NCBI GenBank assembly: GCA_046710535.1
Contig: JBKEHH010000010.1
Location: forward strand, 47,016 to 111,015
Length of the DNA: 64,000 nucleotides
Origin: CAWVSB01 sp046710535
GTDB taxonomy: Bacteria > Pseudomonadota > Gammaproteobacteria > Pseudomonadales > CAWVSB01
Reading direction: 5' to 3'
Shown here: one piece after another, positions 52,006-61,539 of the stretch
Layout of the letters: each line of letters begins with the position of its first letter
Position numbering within the stretch: the first letter of the stretch is position 1
Program-made: the position numbers and the translations under genes
Notes under the pieces: generated by a model
The model's input: only the letters and a program-made list of their open reading frames with translations
Databases searched by the model: none
Told to the model about the DNA's origin: nothing

Positions 52006-54036
52006 ATGGCTGAACAAATACAAGCAACCACAGCTGACATAGAATGGAGGGGAAACGGCGTTCCGGTTTCAATTGAATTTGGCGACGTCTACTTTTCCAG
52101 TACTAATGGCTTAGCAGAGTCTCGCTACGTTTTTTTACAACATAACCAATTAGCTCAGCGCTGGAAAAATCTAAGCAATAACACTTTTACTATTATCGAA
52201 ACAGGATTTGGTACTGGACTGAATTTTTTAGCTGCCTGGCAGTTATGGCAACAAAGTGCATCGGCAAATTGCCAGCTACATTTTATTAGTATCGAAAAAT
52301 ACCCTCTAACGAAGCAGCAGCTAAGCCAGGCCTTAGCGTATTGGCCAGAACTAAAACCATTAGCCGACCAGCTTATCGCCAATTATCCTCATCCTATCCC
52401 CGGCCAGCATCGACTTGAGTTCAACGCCGGAAAGGTGTGTTTAAGTCTTATTTTTGAAGATATTAAAACTGCCTTGGCTGATCTTCAACCCAATAATATC
52501 CAATGCGATGCTTGGTTTTTAGACGGCTTTGCTCCTAGTAAAAACCCTGCTATGTGGTCACCGCAAACATTAGAAAACATTGCCGCCTTAAGTAAACTTG
52601 ATACAAGCTTTGCGACCTTTACTGCCGTTGGTCGAATTCGTCGCAACTTACAGCAATTAGGCTTTGAGGTAATAAAAAGTAAGGGCTATGGCATAAAACG
52701 AGACATGCTAAGCGGCACATTTAAACAGCAAGAAGCTACTGTAATGCAGTGGTACTCACCGCTTAAACATAGTCCTGACTTTAACGACAGTGGTGTTAAC
52801 AACACATCGGTTAACAATGTCGCCATAATTGGCGCAGGTTTAGCCGGCGCGCACCTCGCTTACGGCTTGGCAAAGCTAGGTATTGAAACTCATGTATTTG
52901 AAGAAAAAGACAGCTGCGCCCAGGGTGGCTCAGGCAATGATCAAGGCATACTGTATACCCGCTTATCACATGAGCGATTAGATTTAAGTGAGTTTTCTCT
53001 TGCCGCACTGCTGTATTCATATCGCTACTATCAGCAGTTATTTGACGCTGGAGTTCTAACCGAGCAAGAAGATGGACAGCTAACGGGGTCGATTCAATTA
53101 GCGTTTAATGACAAAACTAAAGCTTTACATGAAAAACTAAAACAACGATTTAGCGATAGCTCGCTAGTCAAATGGCTAAATTCAGCAGAAATATCAAAAT
53201 TCGCCGGAATCGACATAGAGCATAGCGGTATTTATTTAAGCGATAGCGGCTGGTTAAACCCACGACAAGTCTGCAAAAAATTACTCCAGCAACCAAATAT
53301 AATAATCCATACCAATACTAAAATTGATGCTTTAAATTACACTGACGGTTGGCACTTAAGCGGTGGTCCGGCAACTAAATTTGATGCCGTAGTAATCTGT
53401 AATGCTAGTGCTGCAAAGGCTTATTCTCAATCAACAGAGCTACCGTTGAAACCAATTCGCGGACAAATTAGTTATATCCCACTAACTGACACTGCGCCCC
53501 GCCCGCTACTACCCGTGTGCTATGAAGGTTACTTGCCACCGCCACAAAATAACCAGCAATGTGTAGGTGCTACCTTTAATCTAAACGACTCAAGTACTCA
53601 AGTAAGTCCAGCAGATCACCTTACTAACCTAGTGCAACTGCAGCAGTATCTGCCGACTTACTATAACTCGATAATGAACGATAATATTACAGCAGCAAAC
53701 TTAGCTGGCCGAGCCTCAGTTCGTTGCGCTACCCCTGATTACACACCTATTGCAGGCCAACTCGCTGATCGAGAAAAATTTATTGAAAAGTATTCACCCC
53801 TAGCAAGAAATGCCAAACGTAATATTAGTGGCGCGGCTCCGCTACTGCCAAATTGTTATGTCAGCGTGGGTTATGGCTCTCGCGGCTTAAGTTACTCACC
53901 CTTATGCGCACAACATATCATCAGCCAGATCACGAATACGCCTTCGCCACTGCCTAGCAAGCTAGTTAAAGCTACCCATCCTGCACGTTTTATTTTACGA
54001 GACATTGTTAAAGGTAAACTGAACATTGAAAATTAA
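52006..54036 (+). CDS. mnmC: tRNA 5-methylaminomethyl-2-thiouridine biosynthesis bifunctional protein
   Basis: Removes the carboxymethyl group from cmnm5s2U34 with FAD and then methylates the amine with SAM. The 676-residue product has the N-terminal methyltransferase (IIETGFGTGLNFLAAWQLW, SAM site; CDAWFLDGFAPSKNPAMW) and, from about residue 268, the FAD-dependent oxidase (NVAIIGAGLAGAHLAYGLAK, then CAQGGSGNDQGILYTRLSHE). This is the E. coli MnmC arrangement and length. The 3' end overlaps the glutaminyl cyclase gene by 11 nt. Confidence 0.95.
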   Translation: MAEQIQATTADIEWRGNGVPVSIEFGDVYFSSTNGLAESRYVFLQHNQLAQRWKNLSNNTFTIIETGFGTGLNFLAAWQLWQQSASANCQLHFISIEKYPLTKQQLSQALAYWPELKPLADQLIANYPHPIPGQHRLEFNAGKVCLSLIFEDIKTALADLQPNNIQCDAWFLDGFAPSKNPAMWSPQTLENIAALSKLDTSFATFTAVGRIRRNLQQLGFEVIKSKGYGIKRDMLSGTFKQQEATVMQWYSPLKHSPDFNDSGVNNTSVNNVAIIGAGLAGAHLAYGLAKLGIETHVFEEKDSCAQGGSGNDQGILYTRLSHERLDLSEFSLAALLYSYRYYQQLFDAGVLTEQEDGQLTGSIQLAFNDKTKALHEKLKQRFSDSSLVKWLNSAEISKFAGIDIEHSGIYLSDSGWLNPRQVCKKLLQQPNIIIHTNTKIDALNYTDGWHLSGGPATKFDAVVICNASAAKAYSQSTELPLKPIRGQISYIPLTDTAPRPLLPVCYEGYLPPPQNNQQCVGATFNLNDSSTQVSPADHLTNLVQLQQYLPTYYNSIMNDNITAANLAGRASVRCATPDYTPIAGQLADREKFIEKYSPLARNAKRNISGAAPLLPNCYVSVGYGSRGLSYSPLCAQHIISQITNTPSPLPSKLVKATHPARFILRDIVKGKLNIEN

Positions 54037-54793
54037 GCCATTGGCAAGCTACCGCTATTTACTTATCGGCTTATTAATATTGGCCATAAGCTATGTCGAT
54101 GCTGAAGAATTTACCGTAGAGATTGACGCCAAATATTCGCACCCTAATCGTGCGTTTACCCAAGGAATTATTGTCGACGACGGCATAATTATAGAATCGA
54201 GTGGGCGCTATAACAAAAGTTTTGTACAAAGCTATCACGTCGGCGACAACGCAGCGGTTAAATTAAAGCGCCTGCCCGGTCATTATTTCGGCGAAGGTTT
54301 AGAGAAATTAGCTGATGAGATATTTGTTCTCACTTGGAAAGAACGCTCGGTATTGGTATTAAACGCCAATGATTTTTCCCTGCAAAGAAAAATGCGCTAC
54401 CAAGGCGAGGGCTGGGGTCTAACCACCGAAGGTATGTATTTGGTAATGAGTAATGGCTCTAATATTATTACTTTTCGCAATAAAGAAAACTTTAATATTG
54501 TTAGGCAGATAGCGGTAACCGATAAAGCCGGACCAGTGAAATTTTTAAATGAACTAGAATGGATAGAGGGCAAACTTTACGCCAATATTTGGCAACAAGA
54601 TCTACTTGTTGTTATTGACCCTAAAAATGGCAGGGTTATTCAACGAATAGATCTATCACCGTTGCGCGCACAGCTCGACAATAAGCAAGCAGATGTTATT
54701 AACGGCATCGCCTGGGATGAGGCCAATAAAAAACTCTATCTCACTGGCAAATTATGGCCTTGGCTATTTTCAGTCTCAATTGTTGAAAAGTAA
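54026..54793 (+). CDS. Glutaminyl-peptide cyclotransferase (plant-type QC)
   Basis: Turns N-terminal glutamine into pyroglutamate in exported proteins. The 255-residue product has an N-terminal hydrophobic segment (YLLIGLLILAISYVDA) as signal, and five-bladed propeller motifs of the family: RAFTQGIIVDDGIIIESSGR, PGHYFGEGLEKLADEIFVLT, QGEGWGLTTEGMYLVMSNGS, FLNELEWIEGKLYANIWQQD and NGIAWDEANKKLYLTGKLWP. The start is a TTG inside the mnmC end, so translation is likely coupled. Its targets are unknown. Confidence 0.87.
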   Translation: MKIKPLASYRYLLIGLLILAISYVDAEEFTVEIDAKYSHPNRAFTQGIIVDDGIIIESSGRYNKSFVQSYHVGDNAAVKLKRLPGHYFGEGLEKLADEIFVLTWKERSVLVLNANDFSLQRKMRYQGEGWGLTTEGMYLVMSNGSNIITFRNKENFNIVRQIAVTDKAGPVKFLNELEWIEGKLYANIWQQDLLVVIDPKNGRVIQRIDLSPLRAQLDNKQADVINGIAWDEANKKLYLTGKLWPWLFSVSIVEK

Positions 54794-54871
54794 TCGTAAC
54801 GACTAGCCCCCAACCCATGCCATGGTTAAACTGTGACGCTTATTTCCCTATTGTAACTTCGAGATTATTTT

Positions 54872-57832
54872 ATGAACCAAACTAGCCCAGCTATGGATAT
54901 TTTAGATAACACGCCTCATCCAAGTTTTGAGCTATGTTCTAGCACCCCTATTGCGTCGCTAAATCTCAATGCCTATTTATATCGACACAAAGTCACTGGC
55001 GCCCAACATTTACATCTTGCTTGTGACAGTGATGAAAACGCATTTTTAGTTGCACTGCGGACGATACCAACAGATTCAACCGGGGTAGCACATATATTGG
55101 AGCACTTAGCGCTGTGTGGCAGTGAAAGATTTCCGGTACGTGATCCATTTTTTATGATGTTACGCCGTTCGCTCAACACGTTTATGAATGCTATGACCTC
55201 TAGTGATTGGACAGCATATCCATTTGCTACCTGTAACCGTAAAGACTTTGATAATTTATTGTCAGTCTATTTGGATGCCATCTTTTTCTCACGCTTAGAT
55301 AAGCTCGACTTTGCTCAGGAAGGCCATCGTCTGGAGTTTGAAGAAGTAGGTAATATCGACAGCAATTTGGTCTACAAAGGTGTTGTATTCAATGAAATGA
55401 AAGGTGCGATGAGCTCTATATCAAGCACCTTATGGCAAACCTTGTCATACCATTTATTCCCCAGCAGTACTTATCACTACAATAGCGGCGGCGAACCCGC
55501 TGATATTCCGTCACTGGACCACGACAACTTGGTAGCGTTTTATAAAACTCACTATCACCCTGGCAATGCCATGTTTATGACCTTTGGCAATATTCCGGCG
55601 GGTATCCAGCAAAAAACAATCGAGGAGCAGGCTTTAGTTCGTTTCGACGCACCAACTGAAATTATTAGTGTTGCCGCCGAGACTCGCTTACCAGCCCCAA
55701 TTCAAGCGGTAGAACATTATGCGTTTGATGAAGAAGACACTGCTAATAAAACCCATGTCGTTATGGGCTGGCTGCTCGGTGAAACTAGTAACCTTACTGA
55801 CGCTTTAGAAGCACAATTATTATCTGGGGTGCTATTAGATAACAGCGCTTCACCATTACAAAAAGCATTAGAGACAACCGATATTGGTTCAGCCCCATCA
55901 CCGCTATGCGGCAGTGATGACTCATCACGTGAATTGGTATTTGTTTGCGGTATCGAGGGCGCTGACATCAACGCCACTAGTGATTTCGAAAACTTGGTTA
56001 TTACTACCCTGCAAGAAATTGTTACCACAGGCGTTCCACAGGCCGATATTGAGTCGGTTTTACACCAGCTTGAACTGCACCAACTTGAAATTGGCGGCGA
56101 CAGTTATCCCTATGGCCTGCAACTATTAATGCAAGGCTTAAGCTCTTTTGTTCACAATGGCGATATTGTTGAAACATTAAGCATCGAAACAGCACTTGAG
56201 CAATTACGAGATAAAATTAGCAACCGCGACTATATCCCTAATTTGGTGACGAACTTATTGCTTAACAATAACCATCGGGTAACGCTAACAATGCATCCTG
56301 ATACCGAATTAAGCACTCGCAAAGATAAGCTAGAAGCAGACAAATTAGCAGCTATTAAAGCGGGCTTTAATGAAGCTGATAAACAGAATATTGTCGCCCA
56401 AGCTACGGCACTAGACACGCGTCAAAACCAAGAAGACGACGCCAGTATATTGCCCAAGGTTGGGATCGAAGACGTGCCACCACAAATTGTTGATCCAACG
56501 CCAACTGTCGATGACTCAGGCAACCCTAAAACAACCAGTTATATCGCAGGCACCAATGGTCTTTGTTATCAGCAAGTGGTGTTTAAGTTGCCAATGCTCG
56601 TTGATACTGAGCTGGCCTTACTACCCCATTACTGTAACTTTATTACTGAACTAGGCTTAGGTACTGATGACTATTTAACAGTACAACAACGCCAAGCGGC
56701 GGTGGTGGGCTCAATAAATGCATTCTCAAATATGCGCAGTCAGTTAGACGACAATCAACAAGTCGATGCGTTTTTTACCCTTTCAGCCAAAGCGCTAAAC
56801 CGCAATACGCTAGCCATGGCAACGCTTATGCATAACACCTTAACTTTGGTGAGGTTTGATGAACTACCGCGGATAAGAGAGCTCATTGCTCAAATTCGTG
56901 CCCGCCGCGAGCAAAGCGTTGTTGGCAGCGGCCATGCAATGGCCATGTTGGCCGCTAGCGGCGACTATAGCCCACTAGCACAATACGCCAACACAACTGG
57001 CGGTTTACTGGGCCTACAGGCGCTTAGAGTATTGGACGACAGTTTAAATAATGACTCGACACTCGCTACCTTTGCTAAAAATTTAGCCGCTTTGCATCAG
57101 AAAATAACCACGGCACCGATCGAGTTACTTAATATTGTTGATGAAGACAGTGTTAGTACTAGCGAGCAAATTCTTGCTGACACTTGGAGTAAATGGCCAC
57201 ACGTAGCGCAGCAATCGTTGTTGCACTTTAATGCGCTCGCTCCGACTGGCAACCAAATTTGGCAAGCCAACACTCAAGTTAATTTTTGCGCTTTAGCCTT
57301 CCCTACTGTTGGCGTTAAACACCCAGACGCAGCGCCATTAACCGTGTTAGGTGTATTTTTGCGTAATGGTTTTTTGCACCGGGCTATACGTGAGCAAGGC
57401 GGCGCTTACGGCAGCGGCGCTGGACAAGAATCTAACTATGGCGTGTTTCGCTTTTTCTCTTATCGTGACCCCCGCTTAGAGGGAACCATAAAAGATTTTT
57501 ATGCGGCGTTAACTTGGCTAAAAGAAACTAGTCACGATCTACAAAACCTAGAAGAAGCCATTCTAGGAGTGATCGGTAGTTTAGATAAAACGAGCTCACC
57601 TGCAGGCAAAGCCAAGCAACATTTTTATAATAGTTTGTTTGGTCGTGAAATCGAACAGCGTCAACAATTTCGCCAACAAATCTTGGCGGTAACAATTGAT
57701 GATATGAAACGAGTGGCTGAGCAGTATTTAATAGCTAAAAAGCATTGCATGGCAGTGGTTTCAAATGAAGCGAATACCGCCAATTTGACTGATTTTATCA
57801 CTACCACTAAAGCTAAAGTCATTAGTCTATAA
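54872..57832 (+). CDS. Insulinase-family (M16C) zinc metalloprotease, presequence-protease-like
   Basis: The 986-residue product has the inverted zinc motif in STGVAHILEHLALCGSERFP (H-x-x-E-H) and the third ligand Glu in GVVFNEMKGAMSS, some 80 residues later. The four-lobed length and the ending RQQILAVTIDDMKRVAEQYL match PreP/Cym1-type (M16C) enzymes that degrade small unfolded peptides in an enclosed chamber. No signal peptide is visible, so it is probably cytoplasmic. It stands 78 nt after the cyclase gene on the same strand and is followed by a stem-loop (57837-57864). Confidence 0.92.
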   Translation: MNQTSPAMDILDNTPHPSFELCSSTPIASLNLNAYLYRHKVTGAQHLHLACDSDENAFLVALRTIPTDSTGVAHILEHLALCGSERFPVRDPFFMMLRRSLNTFMNAMTSSDWTAYPFATCNRKDFDNLLSVYLDAIFFSRLDKLDFAQEGHRLEFEEVGNIDSNLVYKGVVFNEMKGAMSSISSTLWQTLSYHLFPSSTYHYNSGGEPADIPSLDHDNLVAFYKTHYHPGNAMFMTFGNIPAGIQQKTIEEQALVRFDAPTEIISVAAETRLPAPIQAVEHYAFDEEDTANKTHVVMGWLLGETSNLTDALEAQLLSGVLLDNSASPLQKALETTDIGSAPSPLCGSDDSSRELVFVCGIEGADINATSDFENLVITTLQEIVTTGVPQADIESVLHQLELHQLEIGGDSYPYGLQLLMQGLSSFVHNGDIVETLSIETALEQLRDKISNRDYIPNLVTNLLLNNNHRVTLTMHPDTELSTRKDKLEADKLAAIKAGFNEADKQNIVAQATALDTRQNQEDDASILPKVGIEDVPPQIVDPTPTVDDSGNPKTTSYIAGTNGLCYQQVVFKLPMLVDTELALLPHYCNFITELGLGTDDYLTVQQRQAAVVGSINAFSNMRSQLDDNQQVDAFFTLSAKALNRNTLAMATLMHNTLTLVRFDELPRIRELIAQIRARREQSVVGSGHAMAMLAASGDYSPLAQYANTTGGLLGLQALRVLDDSLNNDSTLATFAKNLAALHQKITTAPIELLNIVDEDSVSTSEQILADTWSKWPHVAQQSLLHFNALAPTGNQIWQANTQVNFCALAFPTVGVKHPDAAPLTVLGVFLRNGFLHRAIREQGGAYGSGAGQESNYGVFRFFSYRDPRLEGTIKDFYAALTWLKETSHDLQNLEEAILGVIGSLDKTSSPAGKAKQHFYNSLFGREIEQRQQFRQQILAVTIDDMKRVAEQYLIAKKHCMAVVSNEANTANLTDFITTTKAKVISL

Positions 57833-57836
57833 ACAA

Positions 57837-57864
57837 CTAAGGCGAGAGTTTAGCCTCGCCTTAG
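57837..57864. terminator. Bidirectional stem-loop between converging genes
   Basis: CTAAGGCGAG (57837-57846) and CTCGCCTTAG (57855-57864) form a perfect 10-bp stem with an 8-nt loop. The T-run on the plus side is weak (TATCAGTTTTC). Confidence 0.7.
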
Positions 57865-57896
57865 TATCAGTTTTCAATGGCTAAAAAACGTCTTAA

Positions 57897-58520
57897 TTAG
57901 ACAATACCTAATAGCTCTAAATCTAACGCCAATACCGTATTAGCCGGCATGTTTTTAGCTGATTTGTCGTAAGCTAGCGCAGCTGGAATATGTAGCTCCC
58001 ACTTAGACCCAATCGGCATCATCTGAATCGCTTCTTTCCAACCTTCAATTAGGCTATGTACAGCTAGCTCAACTGGCTCATTCGCTTCAATAGTGCTGTC
58101 AAACACCTCGCCATTGAGCAATGTGCCGTGATAATGAATTTTAACTACATCATCGATAGAGGGCTTCTGGCCTTGGCCTTTCACCTTTATTTCATACTGT
58201 AAGCCAGATTCAGTAGTGATAACGCCATTGCGTTTAGCATTGCGCTGCAGGTACTCATCACCTTGCGCCTTTAAATTACGGGCGGCTTGGCGCGCGACTG
58301 ACTTAAGCTTAGCCTCAATAATACCGTAAGCATCCGCTAACTCTTCACTATCTAATACGCTTGGTTGCCCCAAAAATGCCTGTTCCATACCGGCAATAAC
58401 CGCTTCTAGGTCAACAGCGTCTATATTTGTCGCGGCTAAGTGCTCACCAAATTGGCGTCCGATACCATAGCTAACTTTTTGCTCATCTGAGCCTAAACTC
58501 AACTGATTGTCGTCTGTCAT
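57897..58520 (-). CDS. fklB: FKBP-type peptidyl-prolyl isomerase, FklB-like
   Basis: Speeds cis-trans isomerisation of proline. The 207-residue product has an N-terminal dimerisation part (KVSYGIGRQFGEHLAATNID, then helices to about residue 95) and the FKBP domain: SGLQYEIKVKGQGQKPSIDD, VKIHYHGTLLNGEVFDSTIE, IEGWKEAIQMMPIGSKWELH and AALAYDKSAKNMPANTVLAL. No signal peptide is present, so it is the cytoplasmic FklB rather than the periplasmic FkpA form. It is divergent from cinA (187 nt). Confidence 0.92.
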   Translation of the reverse strand: MTDDNQLSLGSDEQKVSYGIGRQFGEHLAATNIDAVDLEAVIAGMEQAFLGQPSVLDSEELADAYGIIEAKLKSVARQAARNLKAQGDEYLQRNAKRNGVITTESGLQYEIKVKGQGQKPSIDDVVKIHYHGTLLNGEVFDSTIEANEPVELAVHSLIEGWKEAIQMMPIGSKWELHIPAALAYDKSAKNMPANTVLALDLELLGIV

Positions 58521-58707
58521 AGTTGCCTTAAATCTTCTATTCGTAATACATGGTTCTGCAGAAAAGCGAGCAATATAGCAGGGTAAAATGCAAAAAAGTA
58601 GATTGACAATACTAATTTCCTAAAAGTCTGCGTTATTCGACAATATGGGTTACCCTTTCGCAAAATATGCCGCGCCAGACGCCGGCGCCAATAAGAGACA
58701 ATAGACA

Positions 58708-59979
58708 ATGAAAATACAGCTACTACTTACCGGCAACGAGATAATGTCAGGAGATATTGTCGATAGCAATTCTTCAATGATTGCAAAGCGGCTAAGTTTA
58801 AGCGGCATAGACATATACCGAAAAGTGGTTGTCGGTGACGATATGGAGCTATTAATTTCAGAGCTGCAAATCATGTCAGCTGATGCCGACGTATTGATTG
58901 TCAACGGCGGCCTAGGCCCCACCATTGATGACTTGACGGCAGAGGCCCTGGCTAAGGCCTGCGGAGTCAAAATAAAAGAAAATGGGATTGCATTAAAGCA
59001 TCTAGAAGACTGGTGTCACAGCCGCGGCATGACGGTTAACACCGCCAACCGTAAGCAAGCTATGCTGCCCAGCAATGTAGATATTATTGCTAACCCCGTG
59101 GGCACTGCAGTGGGCTTTAGCTGCCAATATAATAACTGTTTAATTATGTGTACCCCAGGCGTCCCTAGTGAGCTGAGAGCAATGCTGGACGAAATGGAGC
59201 CTCTTATTGTCGCCTTATCACCAGCTACCCAAATGGTTAAAACATCGCGTATTCGCTTATTTGGTATTGGCGAATCAACCATGCAGCAAGATTTAGATGA
59301 AACATTCCCAGACTGGCCCTCCAATGTAGAATTGGGCTTTCGGGCGAACATGCCTATTTTGGAAGTAAAATTAACCACTCGAACCCAGCAAGATGAGGCC
59401 GATAGAGAGCTTTGGCAACAAAAACTGGTCAGCCACCTAAGTGACTACCTAGTCGGCTTTGATGACATGTCACTGCCACAGCGAGTATTAGAATTACTAG
59501 CTGAGCAAAACAAACAGATTACTGTAGCCGAGTCATGTACCGGCGGTATGATCGCTTCGCAGTTAACATCCATTGCTGGATCATCTAAAGGATTTGAGGC
59601 CGGCTTTGTTACCTACTCTAATGAGATGAAAACTAAGATGATAGGCGTGCCGACGGAGATGCTAGCAGAGCACGGCGCTGTTAGTGAGCCCGTTGTATTA
59701 GCAATGGCAGAAGGTGCCTTAAAGGTTAGTGGAGCAGACATAGCTGTTGCTGTGTCAGGTGTTGCGGGTCCAGATGGCGGTAGCGATGACAAACCCGTCG
59801 GCACGGTGTGGATTGCTTGGGGTAGCACAGGCAATATCAGAGCAATTCGGCTAAATCTTGGCAATAATCGACATTTTTTCCAAACATTAGTAACCGCCAT
59901 AGGATTTGACCTTGTGCGCCGTGATCTACTTGGCATTACTGCCGAGCCCCGCTATTTCAGAGACAGAAAGCCAAAATAA
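58708..59979 (+). CDS. cinA: CinA family protein (molybdopterin-like domain plus NMN amidohydrolase)
   Basis: The 423-residue product has an N-terminal MoCF-like domain (LLTGNEIMSGDIVDSNSSMI, DVLIVNGGLGPTIDDLTAEA), a middle KH-like region, and a C-terminal CinA/PncC domain (ITVAESCTGGMIASQLTSIA, then GFVTYSNEMKTKMIGV and AVAVSGVAGPDGGSDDKPVG). The last domain deamidates nicotinamide mononucleotide in NAD recycling, and the N-terminal domain can hydrolyse ADP-ribose. Length and order are standard. A stem-loop follows at 60065-60082 and a strong one at 60170-60193. Confidence 0.94.
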   Translation: MKIQLLLTGNEIMSGDIVDSNSSMIAKRLSLSGIDIYRKVVVGDDMELLISELQIMSADADVLIVNGGLGPTIDDLTAEALAKACGVKIKENGIALKHLEDWCHSRGMTVNTANRKQAMLPSNVDIIANPVGTAVGFSCQYNNCLIMCTPGVPSELRAMLDEMEPLIVALSPATQMVKTSRIRLFGIGESTMQQDLDETFPDWPSNVELGFRANMPILEVKLTTRTQQDEADRELWQQKLVSHLSDYLVGFDDMSLPQRVLELLAEQNKQITVAESCTGGMIASQLTSIAGSSKGFEAGFVTYSNEMKTKMIGVPTEMLAEHGAVSEPVVLAMAEGALKVSGADIAVAVSGVAGPDGGSDDKPVGTVWIAWGSTGNIRAIRLNLGNNRHFFQTLVTAIGFDLVRRDLLGITAEPRYFRDRKPK

Positions 59980-60064
59980 GTTTATTTTTACTTTTTTTTG
60001 AACTTAATACCGCATCGCACGTCTGAGTATGTAGCAGTAATATTCCCCTAAATGTAACTTGCTA

Positions 60065-60087
60065 GGCCTCTTAACCGAGGCCAATTT
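60065..60087 (+). terminator. cinA: Stem-loop with T-run downstream of cinA
   Basis: GGCCTC (60065-60070) and GAGGCC (60077-60082) form a 6-bp stem with a 6-nt loop, followed by AATTTTTA. It is 85 nt after the cinA stop. Confidence 0.6.
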
Positions 60088-60169
60088 TTACCTAATTATG
60101 GAACTAAATGAAATTGATCTCGTCTTATTATCAGTAATGCTTATTCCCCTATATCCATTACTCCTGTTA

Positions 60170-60193
60170 GCCTCCACTTGGAGGCTTTTTTTT
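60170..60193 (+). terminator. Strong intrinsic terminator
   Basis: GCCTCC-ACTT-GGAGGC (60170-60185) is followed by eight T residues on the plus strand. It faces the end of the convergent gene at 60199. Confidence 0.88.
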
Positions 60194-60198
60194 GCCTC

Positions 60199-60561
60199 TC
60201 AATTCTCGCAAGGATATGCGGCCACCAAAGCCTTGATTGAAATACCCGCTGCTGAGTAAGGCAAAGTATCTACGTTATCAGCCATATACAGCACAATAGC
60301 ATCACGTAATTGTTCACCTTTTATCTGCTCAGGGAAACAAGCATAGCCTTTATCGAGTTCAACGCCCCACTGCTTAAAGTTTTCCAAAGAGTCAGCAACG
60401 CCCTGCACATACCCCAAACATATACCCCAGTCTTGCGCCTTGGCAGAACTGCACTTTTGCATAAAGTCATAGCCACTTTTAAAGGCACCAGCGTTGACTG
60501 GAAGTGACATTAACAGTATCGAAGAAAAACTCAAGATTAGTAAAGTAGCGTGTCTTCTCAT
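60199..60561 (-). CDS. Rap1a/Tai-family secreted protein
   Basis: The start is the ATG at 60561, inside the ogt stop (TAATG overlap), which leads into a signal peptide (LLILSFSSILLMSLPVNA). The 120-residue product has four cysteines in the mature part and FMQKCSSAKAQDWGICLGYV, then VADSLENFKQWGVE, KGYACFPEQIKGEQLRDAIV and a terminal YPCEN. This is the pattern of the Rap1a/Tai family, best known as periplasmic immunity proteins to type VI amidase effectors but often found alone. No effector or type VI gene lies in the window, so the role is open. Confidence 0.8.
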   Translation of the reverse strand: MRRHATLLILSFSSILLMSLPVNAGAFKSGYDFMQKCSSAKAQDWGICLGYVQGVADSLENFKQWGVELDKGYACFPEQIKGEQLRDAIVLYMADNVDTLPYSAAGISIKALVAAYPCEN

Positions 60562-61013
60562 TACATTGCACCCTCGTGTTTCAATAGCCATAATTTTCTA
60601 TCTATGCCGCCAGCGTAGCCCGTTAACGAGCCATTAGCACCAATAACACGATGACAAGGAACAATTATAAAAATAGGGTTTTTGCCACTGGCCGCTCCTA
60701 CCGCGCGTACCGCTTTAGAGTTACTAATATTATTAGCAATATCTTGATAGCTCGCCGTGTCACCAAATGGCACTGCCATTAATTGCCGCCATACCGCGGT
60801 TTGAAAAGCGGTACCAGTATTAGTAAGCGTTAAGTCAAAATGTCTTCGCGTGCCAGAGAAATACTCTGTTAGCTGGGTTACGCCGGCCCGGGTATGCTCA
60901 TTTCTATTAATATCAGCAACTGTTTGTTCAACAAACTTAACGCTAAGCAGGCCTAAGTCATTAGCGATGATTTTTAAATCACCAACTGGTGTCGATAAAT
61001 AATCTATAGCCAT
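60561..61013 (-). CDS. ogt: Methylated-DNA-protein cysteine methyltransferase
   Basis: Repairs O6-methylguanine by moving the methyl group to its own cysteine. The start used is the ATG at 61013, overlapping the alkA stop (TAATG). The 150-residue product has the N-terminal domain (STPVGDLKIIANDLGLLSVK) and the catalytic part TAFQTAVWRQLMAVPFGDTA, SYQDIANNISNSKAVRAVGA, and NPIFIIVPCHRVIGANGSLT with PCHRV. GYAGGIDRKLWLLKHEG closes the family. It is read after the truncated alkA gene and before the Rap1a-like gene, all with 1-nt overlaps. Confidence 0.94.
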   Translation of the reverse strand: MAIDYLSTPVGDLKIIANDLGLLSVKFVEQTVADINRNEHTRAGVTQLTEYFSGTRRHFDLTLTNTGTAFQTAVWRQLMAVPFGDTASYQDIANNISNSKAVRAVGAASGKNPIFIIVPCHRVIGANGSLTGYAGGIDRKLWLLKHEGAM

Positions 61014-61539
61014 TACAACTGACTCCATAATTGAAAGGTTAAATAACTTCTAAATGGTGCTGATTTTTCCGGCATAAATTCTGCATCAATTTTACCAACA
61101 GCTTTTTGTATGCCTAAATCGCCACCCAAATAAATATCAGGATCGCTTAACCCACGCATTTTTGCGTAGTCGATGGTCCACGGACCGATACCTTTGATCA
61201 CTAACCAAGAACTAGGGTTCGCATGCGGCGAAGTTAAACAAAACTGGGCAAAGTCTCGCAGTGTTACTCGCCGTTTATTGGGCATTTTCAAAAAAGCTAA
61301 ATCAGCGGTTGCTACTTGCTCGATACTGGAAAAATAATAGCCGTCGCTAGATTTTCGCCCCAACGTACTAACCAGTAAAGTAATCAGCTTTCTAGCCGCA
61401 ACAATGGATACTTGCTGCCCTAAAATGCCTCTAATGCAAGCCTCAAACACAGTCCAAGTGCTAGGTTGGCGCAAGCCCTGATTGAATGTCATAGTTTTTG
61501 GCCAATTACTTTGCAAGCATTTCTCAAGACTTCTTATGT
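61013..61539 (-). pseudogene. alkA: DNA-3-methyladenine glycosylase (AlkA), 5' end removed by IS6-like element
   Basis: From 61539 to the stop the frame holds the HhH-GPD part of AlkA: WTVFEACIRGILGQQVSIVA, then WLVIKGIGPWTIDYAKMRGL (helix-hairpin-helix) and PDIYLGGDLGIQKA, where the Asp is catalytic. About 75-80 N-terminal residues are missing (plus an Ada part, if this was an Ada-AlkA fusion). The family part starts at IRSLEKCL, exactly where the IS6-like element ends (61540). The open frame reaches back to 61624 through the IS, with a TTG as the only possible start, so a chimeric product is possible but the enzyme is likely inactive. Confidence 0.8.

Noticed and set aside
60098..60259. 53-codon hydrophobic frame between the two terminators after cinA
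   Set aside because: No ribosome site before the ATG, it runs through a strong terminator, and its end overlaps the opposite-strand gene. A real small membrane protein is possible but not supported.
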